NCBI GenBank assembly: GCA_963807085.1
Contig: CAWEBB010000034.1
Coordinates: 1-64,000, forward strand
From: JACKII01 sp963807085
GTDB lineage: Bacteria; Pseudomonadota; Alphaproteobacteria; Bin95
DNA: 64,000 nucleotides
Direction of reading: 5' to 3'
Part shown: positions 15,874 through 25,079 of the stretch, piece after piece
Layout of the letters: the number at the start of each line of letters is the position of its first letter
Position numbering within the stretch: position 1 is the stretch's first letter
The notes under the pieces: model-generated
Told to the model about the DNA's origin: nothing
Database searches by the model: none
The model's input: only the letters and a program-made list of their open reading frames with translations
Position numbers and translations under genes: made by a program

Positions 15874-17961
15874 ATGTCAGCCGAAAAAGCCCGTGCCCAA
15901 GCCCGTTTGGCCGTCGATATCGGCGGCACTTTTACCGATGTCGTGCTGGAGCACGGCGACCGCCAGGTTACAACCAAGGTGCTGACCACCCAGGACGCGC
16001 CGGAACAGGGGGTGCTGGACGGCATCGCCAAGGCCATGGACGAGGCGGGACTGCAACCGGCGGCGGTCGGCCTTCTGATCCACGGCACGACACTGGCCAC
16101 CAACGCTATCATCGAGCGCAAGGGCGCCAAGACGGCGCTCATCACCACCGAAGGCCACCGCGACTCGGTTGAGATGGCGCTGGAGAACCGTTTCGAGCAA
16201 TACGACATCAATATCGACCGGCCGCAGCCGCTGGTACCTCGCTACCTGCGCTGGCCGGTGACCGAACGCCTGAACGTGCGGGGCGAGGCACTGGTGCCGC
16301 TGGATATGGCGAGTGTCGAGGCACTGCTGCCGCTGATCGACAAGCACCGGATCGCGGCACTGGCGATCGGCCTGCTGCATTCCTACGCCAACCCCGCGCA
16401 CGAGCAGGCGGTGGCCGAGCGCATCCGGGCGGCCTTTCCCGGCCTCGCCATTTCGCTGTCATCCGAGGTCGCGCCGGAAATCCGCGAATATGAGCGCCAG
16501 TCCACCACCTGCGCCAATGCCTATGTCCAGCCCCGGATGAGCCGCTACCTGAACGCATTGGACGAACGGCTGAAGGCCCAGGGTTTCGCCTGCCCCTTCC
16601 TGCTGATGACATCGGGCGGCGGCCTGACCGACCTGGCGACCGCGGTGAAATTCCCGATCCGCCTGGTGGAAAGCGGCCCGGCGGGCGGCGCCATCCTGGC
16701 CGCGCGCATCGCGGAAGAACTGGGGCTCGACCGCGTTGTTTCCTACGACATGGGCGGCACCACGGCGAAAATCTGCCTGATTGACGACTACAAGCCGCTT
16801 TCGACCCGCACGTTCGAGGTGGCGCGGGCCTACCGTAACCTGAAGGGCTCGGGCCTGCCGGTGAAAATCCCCGCCATCGAGATGGTGGAGATCGGCGCGG
16901 GCGGCGGCTCCATCGCCTCGGTCGATGCACTCGGCCGCGTTGCGGTCGGGCCGGAGAGCGCTGGCTCGCAACCTGGGCCGGCCTGCTATGGCCAGGGCGG
17001 CGAGCGGGCCGCGGTGACGGATGCGGACCTGGTGCTTGGCAAGATCGATCCGGCGGCGTTTGCCGGCGGCTCGGTCAGGCTCGCGCCCGGAAAGGCGGAG
17101 CAGGCCCTGACCGAAACGATCGGCCGGCCGCTGGGAATGGACGCACCGCTCGCCGCATTCTCTGTGGCGGAAATCGTGGACGAGAACATGGCCAATGCCG
17201 CGCGCGTGCATGCGGTCGAGTGGGGCAAGGATATCGCCGGCCGCGCCATGATCGCCTTCGGCGGCGCGGCGCCCCTGCATGCGGCGCGGCTGGCGGAGAA
17301 GCTGAACATCCGCCAGGTCATTGTGCCGGCAGGCGCGGGCGTGGGCTCGGCGGTGGGTTTCCTGCGCGCGCCGATCAGCTATGAGGTGGTGCGCAGCCGC
17401 TATATGCGCCTCGACGCTTTCGATGCGGCGGCGGCCAACGAGTTGCTGGAGGCGATGAAGGCGGAGGCGGAGGCCATTGTCCGCCAGGGCGCAGCGGCCG
17501 GCGCTCTTTCCGAGGTGCGCGTGGCGTATATGCGCTATGTCGGCCAGGGCCACGAAATCACGGTCGAGCTGCCGGAGCGAACCCTGAAAGAAGGGGACGC
17601 CGACACGCTGCGAGCGGCGTTCGAGAAGAATTATCGCAACCTTTACGGCCAGACCGTGCCGGGCCAGGAGCCTGAAATTCTGACTTGGACGCTGACCGTT
17701 TCCAGCCAGGCGGTCTCATCCGCTGTCGCTGTTGAGAGCATGGCAGGAGGTGCACCGGGCAAGCCGGAAGGGACGCGCCGCCTGTTCGACAGCCACGTCC
17801 AATCCTTCATCGAAGCGCAGGTCTGGCGGCGGGAAGACGTGGGGTCGGCCGCGGTTGCCGGCCCCGCTCTGATTGTCGAGGACCAGACCACGACCGTGGT
17901 GCCGGACGGCTTCACGGCCTGCACGGGCAAGGGCGGCGCCCTGTTTGTGACGCGACGCTAG
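15874..17961 (+). CDS. Hydantoinase A / 5-oxoprolinase family ATP-dependent subunit
   Basis: 695 residues of the HyuA family. The N-terminal ATPase fold is shown by LAVDIGGTFTDVVLEHGDRQ and LIHGTTLATNAIIERKGAKT. Further conserved blocks are SSEVAPEIREYERQSTTCAN, VVSYDMGGTTAKICLIDDYK and VEIGAGGGSIASVDALGRVA, with a C-terminal domain around VAYMRYVGQGHEITVELP. HyuA normally pairs with HyuB to hydrolyse hydantoins or 5-oxoproline at the expense of ATP, or acts as an acetone/acetophenone carboxylase subunit. No hyuB is adjacent, which is unusual. The neighbour on the left is a divergent maleate isomerase-like gene. Confidence 0.88.
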   Translation: MSAEKARAQARLAVDIGGTFTDVVLEHGDRQVTTKVLTTQDAPEQGVLDGIAKAMDEAGLQPAAVGLLIHGTTLATNAIIERKGAKTALITTEGHRDSVEMALENRFEQYDINIDRPQPLVPRYLRWPVTERLNVRGEALVPLDMASVEALLPLIDKHRIAALAIGLLHSYANPAHEQAVAERIRAAFPGLAISLSSEVAPEIREYERQSTTCANAYVQPRMSRYLNALDERLKAQGFACPFLLMTSGGGLTDLATAVKFPIRLVESGPAGGAILAARIAEELGLDRVVSYDMGGTTAKICLIDDYKPLSTRTFEVARAYRNLKGSGLPVKIPAIEMVEIGAGGGSIASVDALGRVAVGPESAGSQPGPACYGQGGERAAVTDADLVLGKIDPAAFAGGSVRLAPGKAEQALTETIGRPLGMDAPLAAFSVAEIVDENMANAARVHAVEWGKDIAGRAMIAFGGAAPLHAARLAEKLNIRQVIVPAGAGVGSAVGFLRAPISYEVVRSRYMRLDAFDAAAANELLEAMKAEAEAIVRQGAAAGALSEVRVAYMRYVGQGHEITVELPERTLKEGDADTLRAAFEKNYRNLYGQTVPGQEPEILTWTLTVSSQAVSSAVAVESMAGGAPGKPEGTRRLFDSHVQSFIEAQVWRREDVGSAAVAGPALIVEDQTTTVVPDGFTACTGKGGALFVTRR

Positions 17962-18137
17962 GCGAAAAGCTGAAACGGGCACACGCGCTACCGCCGTCCG
18001 GCTCTTCTGTCGCCGATCTCGTCGCGTATTCCATTCCCTCACATTTTTCGGAACTTCTGAGGGGGTTAATCGTTATTGCGGTGAGATCACAGCGCGTGTC
18101 CCTATGGCGTCACGCAATTTCTTGGGGAGCTACAGCA

Positions 18138-18885
18138 ATGGCGAAATCTGGCACTGGCCCATCCGATCAAGGGCATGACTTACGCCAAAGCGCGCGGGAA
18201 ACGGCGAGCGATGTCGCCGATCACGCGCGGGACGCGGGCCGACGCGTTGGAGAGACCGTAAGCGGCGAGGCACGAGACGCGGCAGAGGGGGCCCGGGAGC
18301 ATGCCGCGGGTCGTCTGGATCATGTCGCGTCTGCACTCGATGCGTCGGCGCAGGAACTGCGCGGGCAAGAGGATTGGCTCGCAAGGCTGATGGGAGATGC
18401 GGCCCATTATGTCAGCAACGCGTCTCAACACCTGGACCGCCAGGATGTCCAGGGATTGGCGCATGAGGTATCCGACTACGCAAGACGCCACCCGGCTATC
18501 TTTTTGGGCGCTGCCGCCGCGGCCGGCTTCGCCATCGGCCGCTTGGCAAAGGCTTCCCAACAGCGGGGAGCGGACGACTACGGTGACGAATACACCTCGG
18601 GTAGCGGTTCGAGCTACGGCGGCAGAGGCTATGGCGGTGCCGGTTATCCCGGTGCTGGCTATGCCGGCGGAACTCCCGGCTCGGCGGTGCCGCCGGCAGG
18701 AACGGCCGGCAGCGCCGCTGGTGCCGGTGCATCTACGGGGGCCGGCCCATCTCCCCGGACCGGCTCGACCAGGCACGGCCGGTGCGTCGGTTCCGAAAAG
18801 CGGTTCGGGCAAAACCGGCAACACCACGACATCAAGCCGTTCCGCCGGCACCCCTCCCAAAAACCCGACCGGAGGCAAGCAATGA
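18138..18885 (+). CDS. DUF883-like membrane-anchored stress protein (frameshift in the tail)
   Basis: The start at 18138 (MAKSGTGPSDQ) has GGGGAG upstream. Long amphipathic helices (ETASDVADHARDAGRRVGET, SEDAR-like repeats) are followed by a membrane segment HPAIFLGAAAAAGFAIGRLA, the DUF883/ElaB-like layout, and then a Gly/Ala/Tyr-rich tail. The frame must shift once within about 18737-18775 (candidate sites G5 at 18737 or C4 at 18753). Bridged, the tail ends SAGTPPKNPTGGKQ with a TGA that overlaps the next gene's ATG. Without the shift it would fuse to the downstream holin-like protein. First gene of a four-gene cluster typical of alphaproteobacterial stress loci. Confidence 0.65.
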
Positions 18886-19331
18886 CAAGCCCTCATTACG
18901 ATCGGCCGACAGAGCCGTCTTACACAAATGCGGATAAAGCTGCCTCGCCCATGCGTCAGATCCGCGATGCCGGCGATGCCGTCCGCAACCTGGTCAGCCA
19001 GTTTTCCGACCTTATTCGCCAGGAAATGATGCTGGCGCGGGCGGAAATGAGCGAGGCGGCAGGCAAGGTCAAAACCGGCGTGATTGCGATCGCCACCGGT
19101 TTCATTCTCGCGCTGGCGGCGCTGATCGTTTTGCTGAACGCGATCGTGATCGCGCTCGCGAACGTGATGGCCCCATGGCTCGCCGCAACCATTGTCGGGG
19201 TGGTCGTGCTGATCGTCGCGGCGATCTTCATCGCCATGGGCCAGTCGCGGCTCTCAGCGACCAGCCTCGCGCCCACGCGCACGGCCGAAAATGTTCAACG
19301 CGATGCGAACATGATTAAGGATAATGTCTAA
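18882..19331 (+). CDS. Phage-holin-3_6-like (actinobacterial holin-X family) membrane protein
   Basis: 149 residues with two membrane segments: VIAIATGFILALAALIVLLN and LAATIVGVVVLIVAAIFIAM. They are preceded by an amphipathic helix VSQFSDLIRQEMMLARAEMS that is characteristic of the family. The ATG at 18882 overlaps the stop of the upstream gene, and its own TAA overlaps the ATG of the DUF3618 gene by one base, so all three are translationally coupled. Despite the name, chromosomal members are thought to act in envelope stress rather than lysis. Confidence 0.8.
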   Translation: MTSPHYDRPTEPSYTNADKAASPMRQIRDAGDAVRNLVSQFSDLIRQEMMLARAEMSEAAGKVKTGVIAIATGFILALAALIVLLNAIVIALANVMAPWLAATIVGVVVLIVAAIFIAMGQSRLSATSLAPTRTAENVQRDANMIKDNV

Positions 19332-20359
19332 TGACGACGACAAGATCGGTCGCGGAGATCGAACGCGACATTGAACGGACCCGAGCGGATATCGATCTTA
19401 CGCTCGATCACCTGCGGCAGTCCATTTCCCCCGGCCAGTTGCTGGATCAAACGATGCAGTATGCGCGTGCCGAAGGCGGCGAGGTGGGTGCGAATGTGGC
19501 CCGCCGGGTGAAGTCCAATCCGCTTCCGTTGGCCTTGTTGGCATCGAGCCTTGCCTGGCTGATGGTTTCCGACAGCAAGGGTCCCCGGGCGGATCAGGAA
19601 AAGCGGAACGACGACCGCGTCCGCCGCTATCCGGAGACTGGCGGGGCGTATGTCGCGACCGGGTATGATCCGGCCATGGATGGAGATGTGTTCGACGACA
19701 CCCACCACGAGACAATCACCCGTTACGAGCGCGTCCATGGCGGGCTCAACGACGTAAAGCAGAGGGAGGGCGAATCCCAGTCGGATTTCTCCGATCGCCT
19801 CTACCAGGCAAGGGCGAAAGCGCTGGAAATAGAGCAGCGGGCGGGTGAGGAGTTGAGTGCTTTCCGTCGCCGCATCGATGAGGGGATGGATGATCTGTCA
19901 ACGCAGGCCCGTCACGCCCGTGAACGGGCGTCGCAGCAGGCGGCTCGCCTGCGCGAGCGCGGCCGACATTGGGCGGGACAGGCGCAGGCCGCGGCGGAGC
20001 GAGCGGGTCATTCGACCATGGCGGGCGCGCGGCGTGTCCGCAGGGAGACGGGCGCATTCTATCTCGACAATCCGCTTGTGGTCGGCGCGCTGGTTATGGC
20101 CGCCGGCGCTGTTATGGGCGGCCTGCTGCCCTCCACCCGGCAGGAAGACGATTGGATGGGCGAGACCGGTGATGATCTGCGCAGCCAAGCGAGCGGCTAC
20201 GCCAAGCAAGCGGCAGGCGCGGCCGAGAATGTCGCTGAAGAGACGCTCGATGCCGCTAAAACTGCCACGGAGCGTGAAACGAAGCGGCCAAAGGAATCAA
20301 ACTCGGCAAGCGCATCAGGCAGTTCCGCCAGTAGGCCCCCGAGCGGCACTAACGCCTGA
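19331..20359 (+). CDS. DUF3618 domain protein, 342 aa
   Basis: The N-terminus is a clear DUF3618 domain: VAEIERDIERTRADIDLTLD, HLRQSISPGQLLDQTM, and the membrane-proximal NPLPLALLASSLAWLM. A long Ala/Arg/Glu-rich helical region (coiled-coil-like, about residues 140-230) follows. A second hydrophobic segment with a PLVVGALVMAAGAVMGGLLP pattern (residues about 243-263) is flanked by polar sequence. The C-terminal 60 residues are low complexity (Ser/Ala/Thr/Glu). Third gene of the coupled cluster; function unknown, association with envelope stress inferred from context. Confidence 0.8.
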   Translation: MTTTRSVAEIERDIERTRADIDLTLDHLRQSISPGQLLDQTMQYARAEGGEVGANVARRVKSNPLPLALLASSLAWLMVSDSKGPRADQEKRNDDRVRRYPETGGAYVATGYDPAMDGDVFDDTHHETITRYERVHGGLNDVKQREGESQSDFSDRLYQARAKALEIEQRAGEELSAFRRRIDEGMDDLSTQARHARERASQQAARLRERGRHWAGQAQAAAERAGHSTMAGARRVRRETGAFYLDNPLVVGALVMAAGAVMGGLLPSTRQEDDWMGETGDDLRSQASGYAKQAAGAAENVAEETLDAAKTATERETKRPKESNSASASGSSASRPPSGTNA

Positions 20360-20384
20360 GTCGGCTCCGCCCAGGGTTCCCTAT

Positions 20385-20410
20385 CGGCCCGGAACTCGAT
20401 TTCCGGGCCG
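20385..20410 (+). terminator. Hairpin after DUF3618 gene (terminator or processing signal)
   Basis: CGGCCCGGAA (20385-20394) pairs perfectly with TTCCGGGCCG (20401-20410) over a CTCGAT loop. No strong T-run follows, so it may be a weak terminator or an mRNA-stabilising hairpin between the three-gene operon and the small peptide gene at 20446. Confidence 0.5.
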
Positions 20411-20445
20411 TTCCATCGCCTCCCGAAAGCTATCGGAAATTACTC

Positions 20446-20520
20446 ATGTACAATATCATCTATATCGTCGGCTTGGTTGTGATCGTGCTGGTTATCCTGT
20501 CTTTGGTCGGGCTTGCCTGA
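20446..20520 (+). CDS. 24-residue single-pass membrane peptide
   Basis: A 25-codon frame (MYNIIYIVGLVVIVLVILSL plus VGLA, then TGA) is one continuous hydrophobic helix with a short polar N-terminus. Very similar tiny membrane peptides are found next to DUF883/DUF3618-type stress clusters in alphaproteobacteria, from my general knowledge of such loci. The ribosome site is weak (CGGAAATTACTC). It is below the size cut-off of most gene callers. Confidence comes from composition, position and the clean start/stop, not from a search. Confidence 0.55.
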   Translation: MYNIIYIVGLVVIVLVILSLVGLA

Positions 20521-20604
20521 CCGACAGTTTGCTGTGCCCGACGTAGCGGAAGCAGCGGGTTTGGGCTGAGGCACGGGTGCGGCGGACCCTATGTCAATCG
20601 GGTG

Positions 20605-21333
20605 TTATCCCTGCTTCAGCCAGGCTTCGACATCTTCTATGTCCGCACCCTGGAAGTACCGGGTTTCGGCATCGACAAAGCGGGACAGCACCCGCTCAGC
20701 CAGATGCTGCCAGGAGGCATAGCCCAGCACCGCCACTCGCTTCGGCGCCCGGTAATGGTCGCGGATCAGGCTAAGATGATCACCGATAGCGCTGAGACCT
20801 TGCCAGCCGTCGAAATCTCGTAAATCGAGCAGCAGGCGAATGCGGCCGTGCTGGGCAACGAAGTTGTCCAGTTGCTCGGCTGGCCGTTCATAGGCCGCCG
20901 AGTCCAATTTGCCGATCAGCTTCACCACCAACGCATCGCCGCCCAATTCGTGCAGGTGGATGGTGCCAAGTGATTCCGTCAGCCAACGGCGGGCATCCTG
21001 ATGCTCTCCCAATTGGAATACCTGCACCGGACAGGGCAGGGAAAAGGCCAACGCGCGGATGGCAGTGCGCATCCAGCCCACATCCGTCACCACCGCGATG
21101 CGGTCGAAGCCGCGCCAATGTTGCAGCCCCAGACGGCTATCCTCCCATGCGGCCTGAAACGAGTAACCCTCGAAGCCCGGACCGATCTGCACCAGCAAGC
21201 GGATACGGTCGTGCTGCTCCAGCGCCCTCTCGATGGCGGGGGTCAGCACCGTGTCGTAGTCATCGGCCGTAACATAGCCGGTTATCTTGAATTCCAGCGT
21301 GCCTTCCGGGCGGCCGGTTATCTCTTCGATCAT
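20605..21333 (-). CDS. Tandem SpoIIAA/STAS-like domain protein, 242 aa
   Basis: Two copies of a SpoIIAA-like (PF11964-type) domain. The first begins MIEEITGRPEGTLEFKITGY and contains RIRLLVQIGPGFEGYSFQAA and FDRIAVVTDVGWMRTAIRAL. The second begins LGGDALVVKLIGKLDSAAYE and contains RIRLLLDLRDFDGWQGLSAI and KRVAVLGYASWQHLAERVLS. Single-domain relatives are common, while the tandem form is less so. The ATG at 21333 (AAGGG upstream) matches the usual family start; a longer version would begin at 21432. The family is thought to bind lipids or partner proteins, and no clear enzymatic role is known. Confidence 0.8.
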   Translation of the reverse strand: MIEEITGRPEGTLEFKITGYVTADDYDTVLTPAIERALEQHDRIRLLVQIGPGFEGYSFQAAWEDSRLGLQHWRGFDRIAVVTDVGWMRTAIRALAFSLPCPVQVFQLGEHQDARRWLTESLGTIHLHELGGDALVVKLIGKLDSAAYERPAEQLDNFVAQHGRIRLLLDLRDFDGWQGLSAIGDHLSLIRDHYRAPKRVAVLGYASWQHLAERVLSRFVDAETRYFQGADIEDVEAWLKQG

Positions 21334-21458
21334 GGCGCAGACCCTTTCTATATGCCATCGCGTCTGCTCTGATGTGGGAACAGAGACTACGGCTGACAAC
21401 GGAAGGGATTGCCCGCTGCCTCCATTCGCCATGAAGAGGCGCGCCGCCGGTGCGAACG

Positions 21459-23933
21459 CTACATCTGCGATTTCATCCCCGGTCTGACCAGCACGCGCTT
21501 CCCGCCACCGTCCTCCCGTGCGTAGTCCCGCGCCAGAGGGTTAACCACGTCGGCGAGCGGCGCTGCCTGTTTGGAGCGCCTTACTTGGGTTTCGGGCGGT
21601 GTGCCATAGTCGGTGGTGCGCTGTACCGGTGTCCGGCCGGCGCCGCGGATCACATGCTCCATCTGGTTCGGCGGCCATTCCTCGCCATGGGTGGCGCCGG
21701 CGGCGCGGGTGATGCTCTCGTTCATCAGGGTGCCGCCCAGGTCGTTGACGCCGGCCGCCAGCGCCGCCGCGACGCCGCCTTCGCCCATCTTCACCCAGCT
21801 TGTCTGGATGCTGCCGAATTCCGGATAGAGCGCCAGGCGCGCAACCGCGTGCATCAGCACGGCCTCGCGGAAGGTCGGGCCGGGCCTCGCTCGGCCTTTC
21901 AGGAAGATCGGCGCTTCGTGCGCAACGAAGGGCAGGGGCACGAACTCGGTAAAGCCACCGGTTTCCGCCTGTAAGGCCTTCAGCCGCAGCAGATGGCGCG
22001 CCCAATGCTCCGGCCGCTCCACATGGCCGTACATGATGGTGGCCGTGGTCTTGAAGCCCACCTCGTGCGCGACCCGCATGCCGTCCAACCAAAGCTGCGT
22101 CGTCAGCTTGTCGGGACAGAGGATCTTGCGCACCTCGTCGTCCAGCAGCTCCGCCGCCGTGCCGGGCAGCGTGTCAAGGCCCGCATGCTTCAGGTCTTGC
22201 AGATAGTCCTTCAGCGGCCGGCCCAGCGTTTCGGCCCCCTGGAACACCTCCAGCGGCGAAAAGGCATGCACATGCATGTGCGGCACCGCCTGCTTCACCG
22301 CCCGGCAGATATCCAGATAGGTTTGGCCGGTATAGGCGGGGTGGATGCCGCCCTGCATGCAGACTTCGGTCGCACCGCGCTCCCAGGCCTCGACCGTTCG
22401 GCGCTGGATCTCGTCCAGCGGCACCACATAGGGATCGCCGCGCAGGCTCTCGGTCAGCTTGCCCTTGGAAAAGGCGCAGAACTGGCATTTGAAGTAGCAG
22501 ACATTGGTGTAGTTGATGTTGCGGTTGACGACATAGGTGACCTCGTCGCCCTTCACTTGGCGCCTTAACGCATCTGCCGCCTGCGCCACAGCGCCAAAGT
22601 CCGGGCCGCGCGCCCTGAAGAGGTCCAAGATGTCGGCCTCATCCAACGTTTCGCCCGCGAAGGGCTTTTCCAGGATGCGCGCGATCCCGACCGAAGGCTC
22701 CTGCCGTTCCGCCAGCCATTGCAGGTCCGCCGCCGGGGGATCGCCGGGCGCGCCGGTGGACCAGTCGTCGGTCCGCGGAAAACCCTCCGCATCGGTCGCG
22801 TGCAGGATCTGGGTCAGCAGGTTCTTGTCCACCCATTCCCCGGCGCGCTGGGCGTACCGGGGATAGACAGTCAGCCGCTCGACCAGGTGCTTGCCTGCGG
22901 CCGCGGTGTCGGCGGCAAGCTTGTCCAGGTGCGGCCAGGGCGCCTCGGGGTTGACGAAGTCGGGTGTCACGGGCGAGACGCCGCCCCAGTCATTGATGCC
23001 GGCATCGACGATGGGTTGTAGCCCGTCCGGCGAAAGGTTTGGCGGCGCCTGCACGCTCATCTCCGGCCCGAAAATCAGGCGCGCTGCGGCAATGGTCCAG
23101 AGCAATTCGTCCAGCGACGGCTCCGGCGCGGCGTGCATCTTCGTGTCCGGCTTGGCGCGGAAGTTCTGGACGATGATTTCCTGGATATGGCCGAATTCCT
23201 CGTGGATATCGCGAATAGCCAGCAGGGATTCAATGCGTTCGGCCCGGGTCTCGCCGATGCCGATCAGAATGCCGGTGGTAAAGGGCACCTTGGCCTCGCC
23301 GGCGGCGCGCAGGGTGGCGATGCGGGCGGCGGGCAGCTTGTCGGGCGAGCCGTAATGCGGCATGCCCTTTTCCGCGAGCCGTTCCGACAGGCTCTCCACC
23401 ATGATGCCCATGCTCGCCGCGACCGGGCGCAGCGTCTCGATCTGCTCCCGCGTCATCACGCCGGGGTTCAGGTGCGGGATCATGCCGGTCTCGTTCAGCA
23501 CGGCTTCGGCGCAGGCGCGCAGATAGTCGAGCGTCGAGGCATAGCCCATGCGCTCCAGCTCCTCGCGGGCCAGCCGATAGCGCGCTTCCGGCTGGTCTCC
23601 CAGCGTGAACAGCGCCTCCTTGCAGCCCATCGCCGCCCCTTGGCGCGCGACTTCCAACACCTGTTCCACACTCATATAGGCCTGGGTCAGGTTTCGCGGC
23701 GCCTGGGCGAAGGTGCAGTAGTGGCAGACATCGCGGCAGAGATGGGTGAGGGGGATGAACACCTTGCGGCTATAGGTAACCAACGGGCCGAAGCCCCGGT
23801 CGCGCAGGCGCCCGGCCGCTTCGGTCAGCAGGGGCAGGTCATTGCAATCGGCGAGCGCGAGAGCCTGGGCGGACGTCAGGCGCTCGCCATCGCGTGCTGC
23901 CGCCACAATCTCGGAGAACGGGATCTGTTCCAC
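21459..23933 (-). CDS. fbiC: FO synthase, fused CofG-CofH (deazaflavin biosynthesis)
   Basis: 824 residues with two complete radical-SAM halves. The CofG half has C66-x3-C70-x2-C73 (THLCRDVCHYCTFAQAPR) and MGIMVESLSERLAEKGMPHY. The CofH half has C479-x3-C483-x2-C486 (NINYTNVCYFKCQFCAFSKG) and ERGATEVCMQGGIHPAYTGQ. The fused enzyme condenses tyrosine with 5-amino-6-ribitylaminouracil to make 7,8-didemethyl-8-hydroxy-5-deazariboflavin (FO), precursor of cofactor F420 and antenna chromophore of some photolyases. Length and domain order match actinobacterial FbiC. No other F420 genes (cofC/D/E) and no photolyase lie in the window. Possible cofactor users are the LLM-class oxidoreductases further right, though those may equally use FMN. 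Confidence 0.93.
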   Translation of the reverse strand: MEQIPFSEIVAAARDGERLTSAQALALADCNDLPLLTEAAGRLRDRGFGPLVTYSRKVFIPLTHLCRDVCHYCTFAQAPRNLTQAYMSVEQVLEVARQGAAMGCKEALFTLGDQPEARYRLAREELERMGYASTLDYLRACAEAVLNETGMIPHLNPGVMTREQIETLRPVAASMGIMVESLSERLAEKGMPHYGSPDKLPAARIATLRAAGEAKVPFTTGILIGIGETRAERIESLLAIRDIHEEFGHIQEIIVQNFRAKPDTKMHAAPEPSLDELLWTIAAARLIFGPEMSVQAPPNLSPDGLQPIVDAGINDWGGVSPVTPDFVNPEAPWPHLDKLAADTAAAGKHLVERLTVYPRYAQRAGEWVDKNLLTQILHATDAEGFPRTDDWSTGAPGDPPAADLQWLAERQEPSVGIARILEKPFAGETLDEADILDLFRARGPDFGAVAQAADALRRQVKGDEVTYVVNRNINYTNVCYFKCQFCAFSKGKLTESLRGDPYVVPLDEIQRRTVEAWERGATEVCMQGGIHPAYTGQTYLDICRAVKQAVPHMHVHAFSPLEVFQGAETLGRPLKDYLQDLKHAGLDTLPGTAAELLDDEVRKILCPDKLTTQLWLDGMRVAHEVGFKTTATIMYGHVERPEHWARHLLRLKALQAETGGFTEFVPLPFVAHEAPIFLKGRARPGPTFREAVLMHAVARLALYPEFGSIQTSWVKMGEGGVAAALAAGVNDLGGTLMNESITRAAGATHGEEWPPNQMEHVIRGAGRTPVQRTTDYGTPPETQVRRSKQAAPLADVVNPLARDYAREDGGGKRVLVRPGMKSQM

Positions 23934-24149
23934 GGGGGTATTCCAGGGGCGTTAAGGGCGAGCGCCTCGCGCTCGGGTAATCTTTCGCGGGCCTGATGGA
24001 TCCGGCGGACCGCCCGCCCCGGTTCGTGTTTCCGGGGGCCGCATCGCGGCATCTCTACGAGAGATTGCCCCAGCAGCGCCGGCAGGTCAAACCTGCGGTC
24101 GACAATATCGGGCTGATGGCATTAGATCCGCGGCAACAGCCGCAGCAGG

Positions 24150-25079
24150 ATGGAGCCAACGGTGATTGATGTCGGCATGGAACGCGCCCAGACGCTGTTG
24201 GAGAGCCTGGGCGCGCTGACGCCCCGGTTGGCGGCCGGGCTGTTGGTGCTGCTCCTTACATGGGCATTGGCCCGGCTGGCGTCATGGCTCCTCGGTCGTA
24301 CGGGTCCGCGATTGTTCCGGCGCTCGGCCCTGGTCGAGGTCATGCAGATGCTGACCGGGGCCATGTTGTGGGTTGCGGGTCTGCTGTTGGCGGCGGCGGT
24401 CGCTTTTCCATCCGTCACGCCGGAAGATCTGATCGCCGCCCTGGGCCTGGGGTCGATTGCGGTTGGCTTTGCGTTCAAGGATATTTTCGAAAACTTCTTC
24501 GCCGGCATCCTGATCCTGTTTCGCGAGCCGTTCCGGATAGGCGACCATATCGAATGCGCGGGCGTCGAGGGCGCGGTCGAGCGGATCGAAGTGCGGGAAA
24601 CCCACGTCCGCCGAACCGACGGACAATTGGTGGTCGCACCGAACTCCTCCATCTTCAAGAACCCCGTAACGGTTCGGACCAACCGCCAGTTCCGGCGCAC
24701 GAAAATCATCTGCGGCGTCGCCTTTGACACCGATGTTGATCGGGCGCGCGAGGTCATTCTGGAGGCTGTGCGCGATGTGGATAGCGTGCGCGACGACGTG
24801 CGCGACGTCCAGGTATTCGCCTGTGCGTTTAGCGAGTCTTCCATCGATTTCGAGATCGCCTGGTGGACGGGGTCGCTGCCGGTCGATATCCGGGCCTCCC
24901 GCGATCAGGTGGTCCGGGCCGTCAAACGCGCGCTCGACCGGGAAGGCATCGAGATCCCCTTCCCGCAACGCTCGCTCACGTTCCGGAACGCCATTCCGAC
25001 GGCCGACGATGAACCTCTCCATGACGAACCCCTGCAAGAGGAATCCCTTCAAAGCGAATCTCTTCGGAGGGAGGGTTAG
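24150..25079 (+). CDS. Small-conductance mechanosensitive channel (MscS family), 309 aa
   Basis: Three N-terminal membrane segments (about residues 25-45, 65-88 and 95-120). The third is the pore helix LIAALGLGSIAVGFAFKDIF followed by ENFFAGILILFREPFRIGDH, the family signature. The cytoplasmic beta-domain includes VEGAVERIEVRETHVRRTDG and LVVAPNSSIFKNPVTVRTNR. The C-terminus ends with an acidic repeat DEPLHDEPLQEESLQSESLR of unknown purpose. Start at 24150 is used; ATG at 24177 (MERAQ) is an alternative. Gates on membrane tension to release solutes on hypo-osmotic shock. Confidence 0.88.
   Translation: MEPTVIDVGMERAQTLLESLGALTPRLAAGLLVLLLTWALARLASWLLGRTGPRLFRRSALVEVMQMLTGAMLWVAGLLLAAAVAFPSVTPEDLIAALGLGSIAVGFAFKDIFENFFAGILILFREPFRIGDHIECAGVEGAVERIEVRETHVRRTDGQLVVAPNSSIFKNPVTVRTNRQFRRTKIICGVAFDTDVDRAREVILEAVRDVDSVRDDVRDVQVFACAFSESSIDFEIAWWTGSLPVDIRASRDQVVRAVKRALDREGIEIPFPQRSLTFRNAIPTADDEPLHDEPLQEESLQSESLRREG

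Noticed and set aside
24150..25079. C-terminal DEPL/ESLQSES acidic repeat of the small MscS as a separate functional domain
   Set aside because: Only four imperfect units, no known motif; treated as a low-complexity tail.
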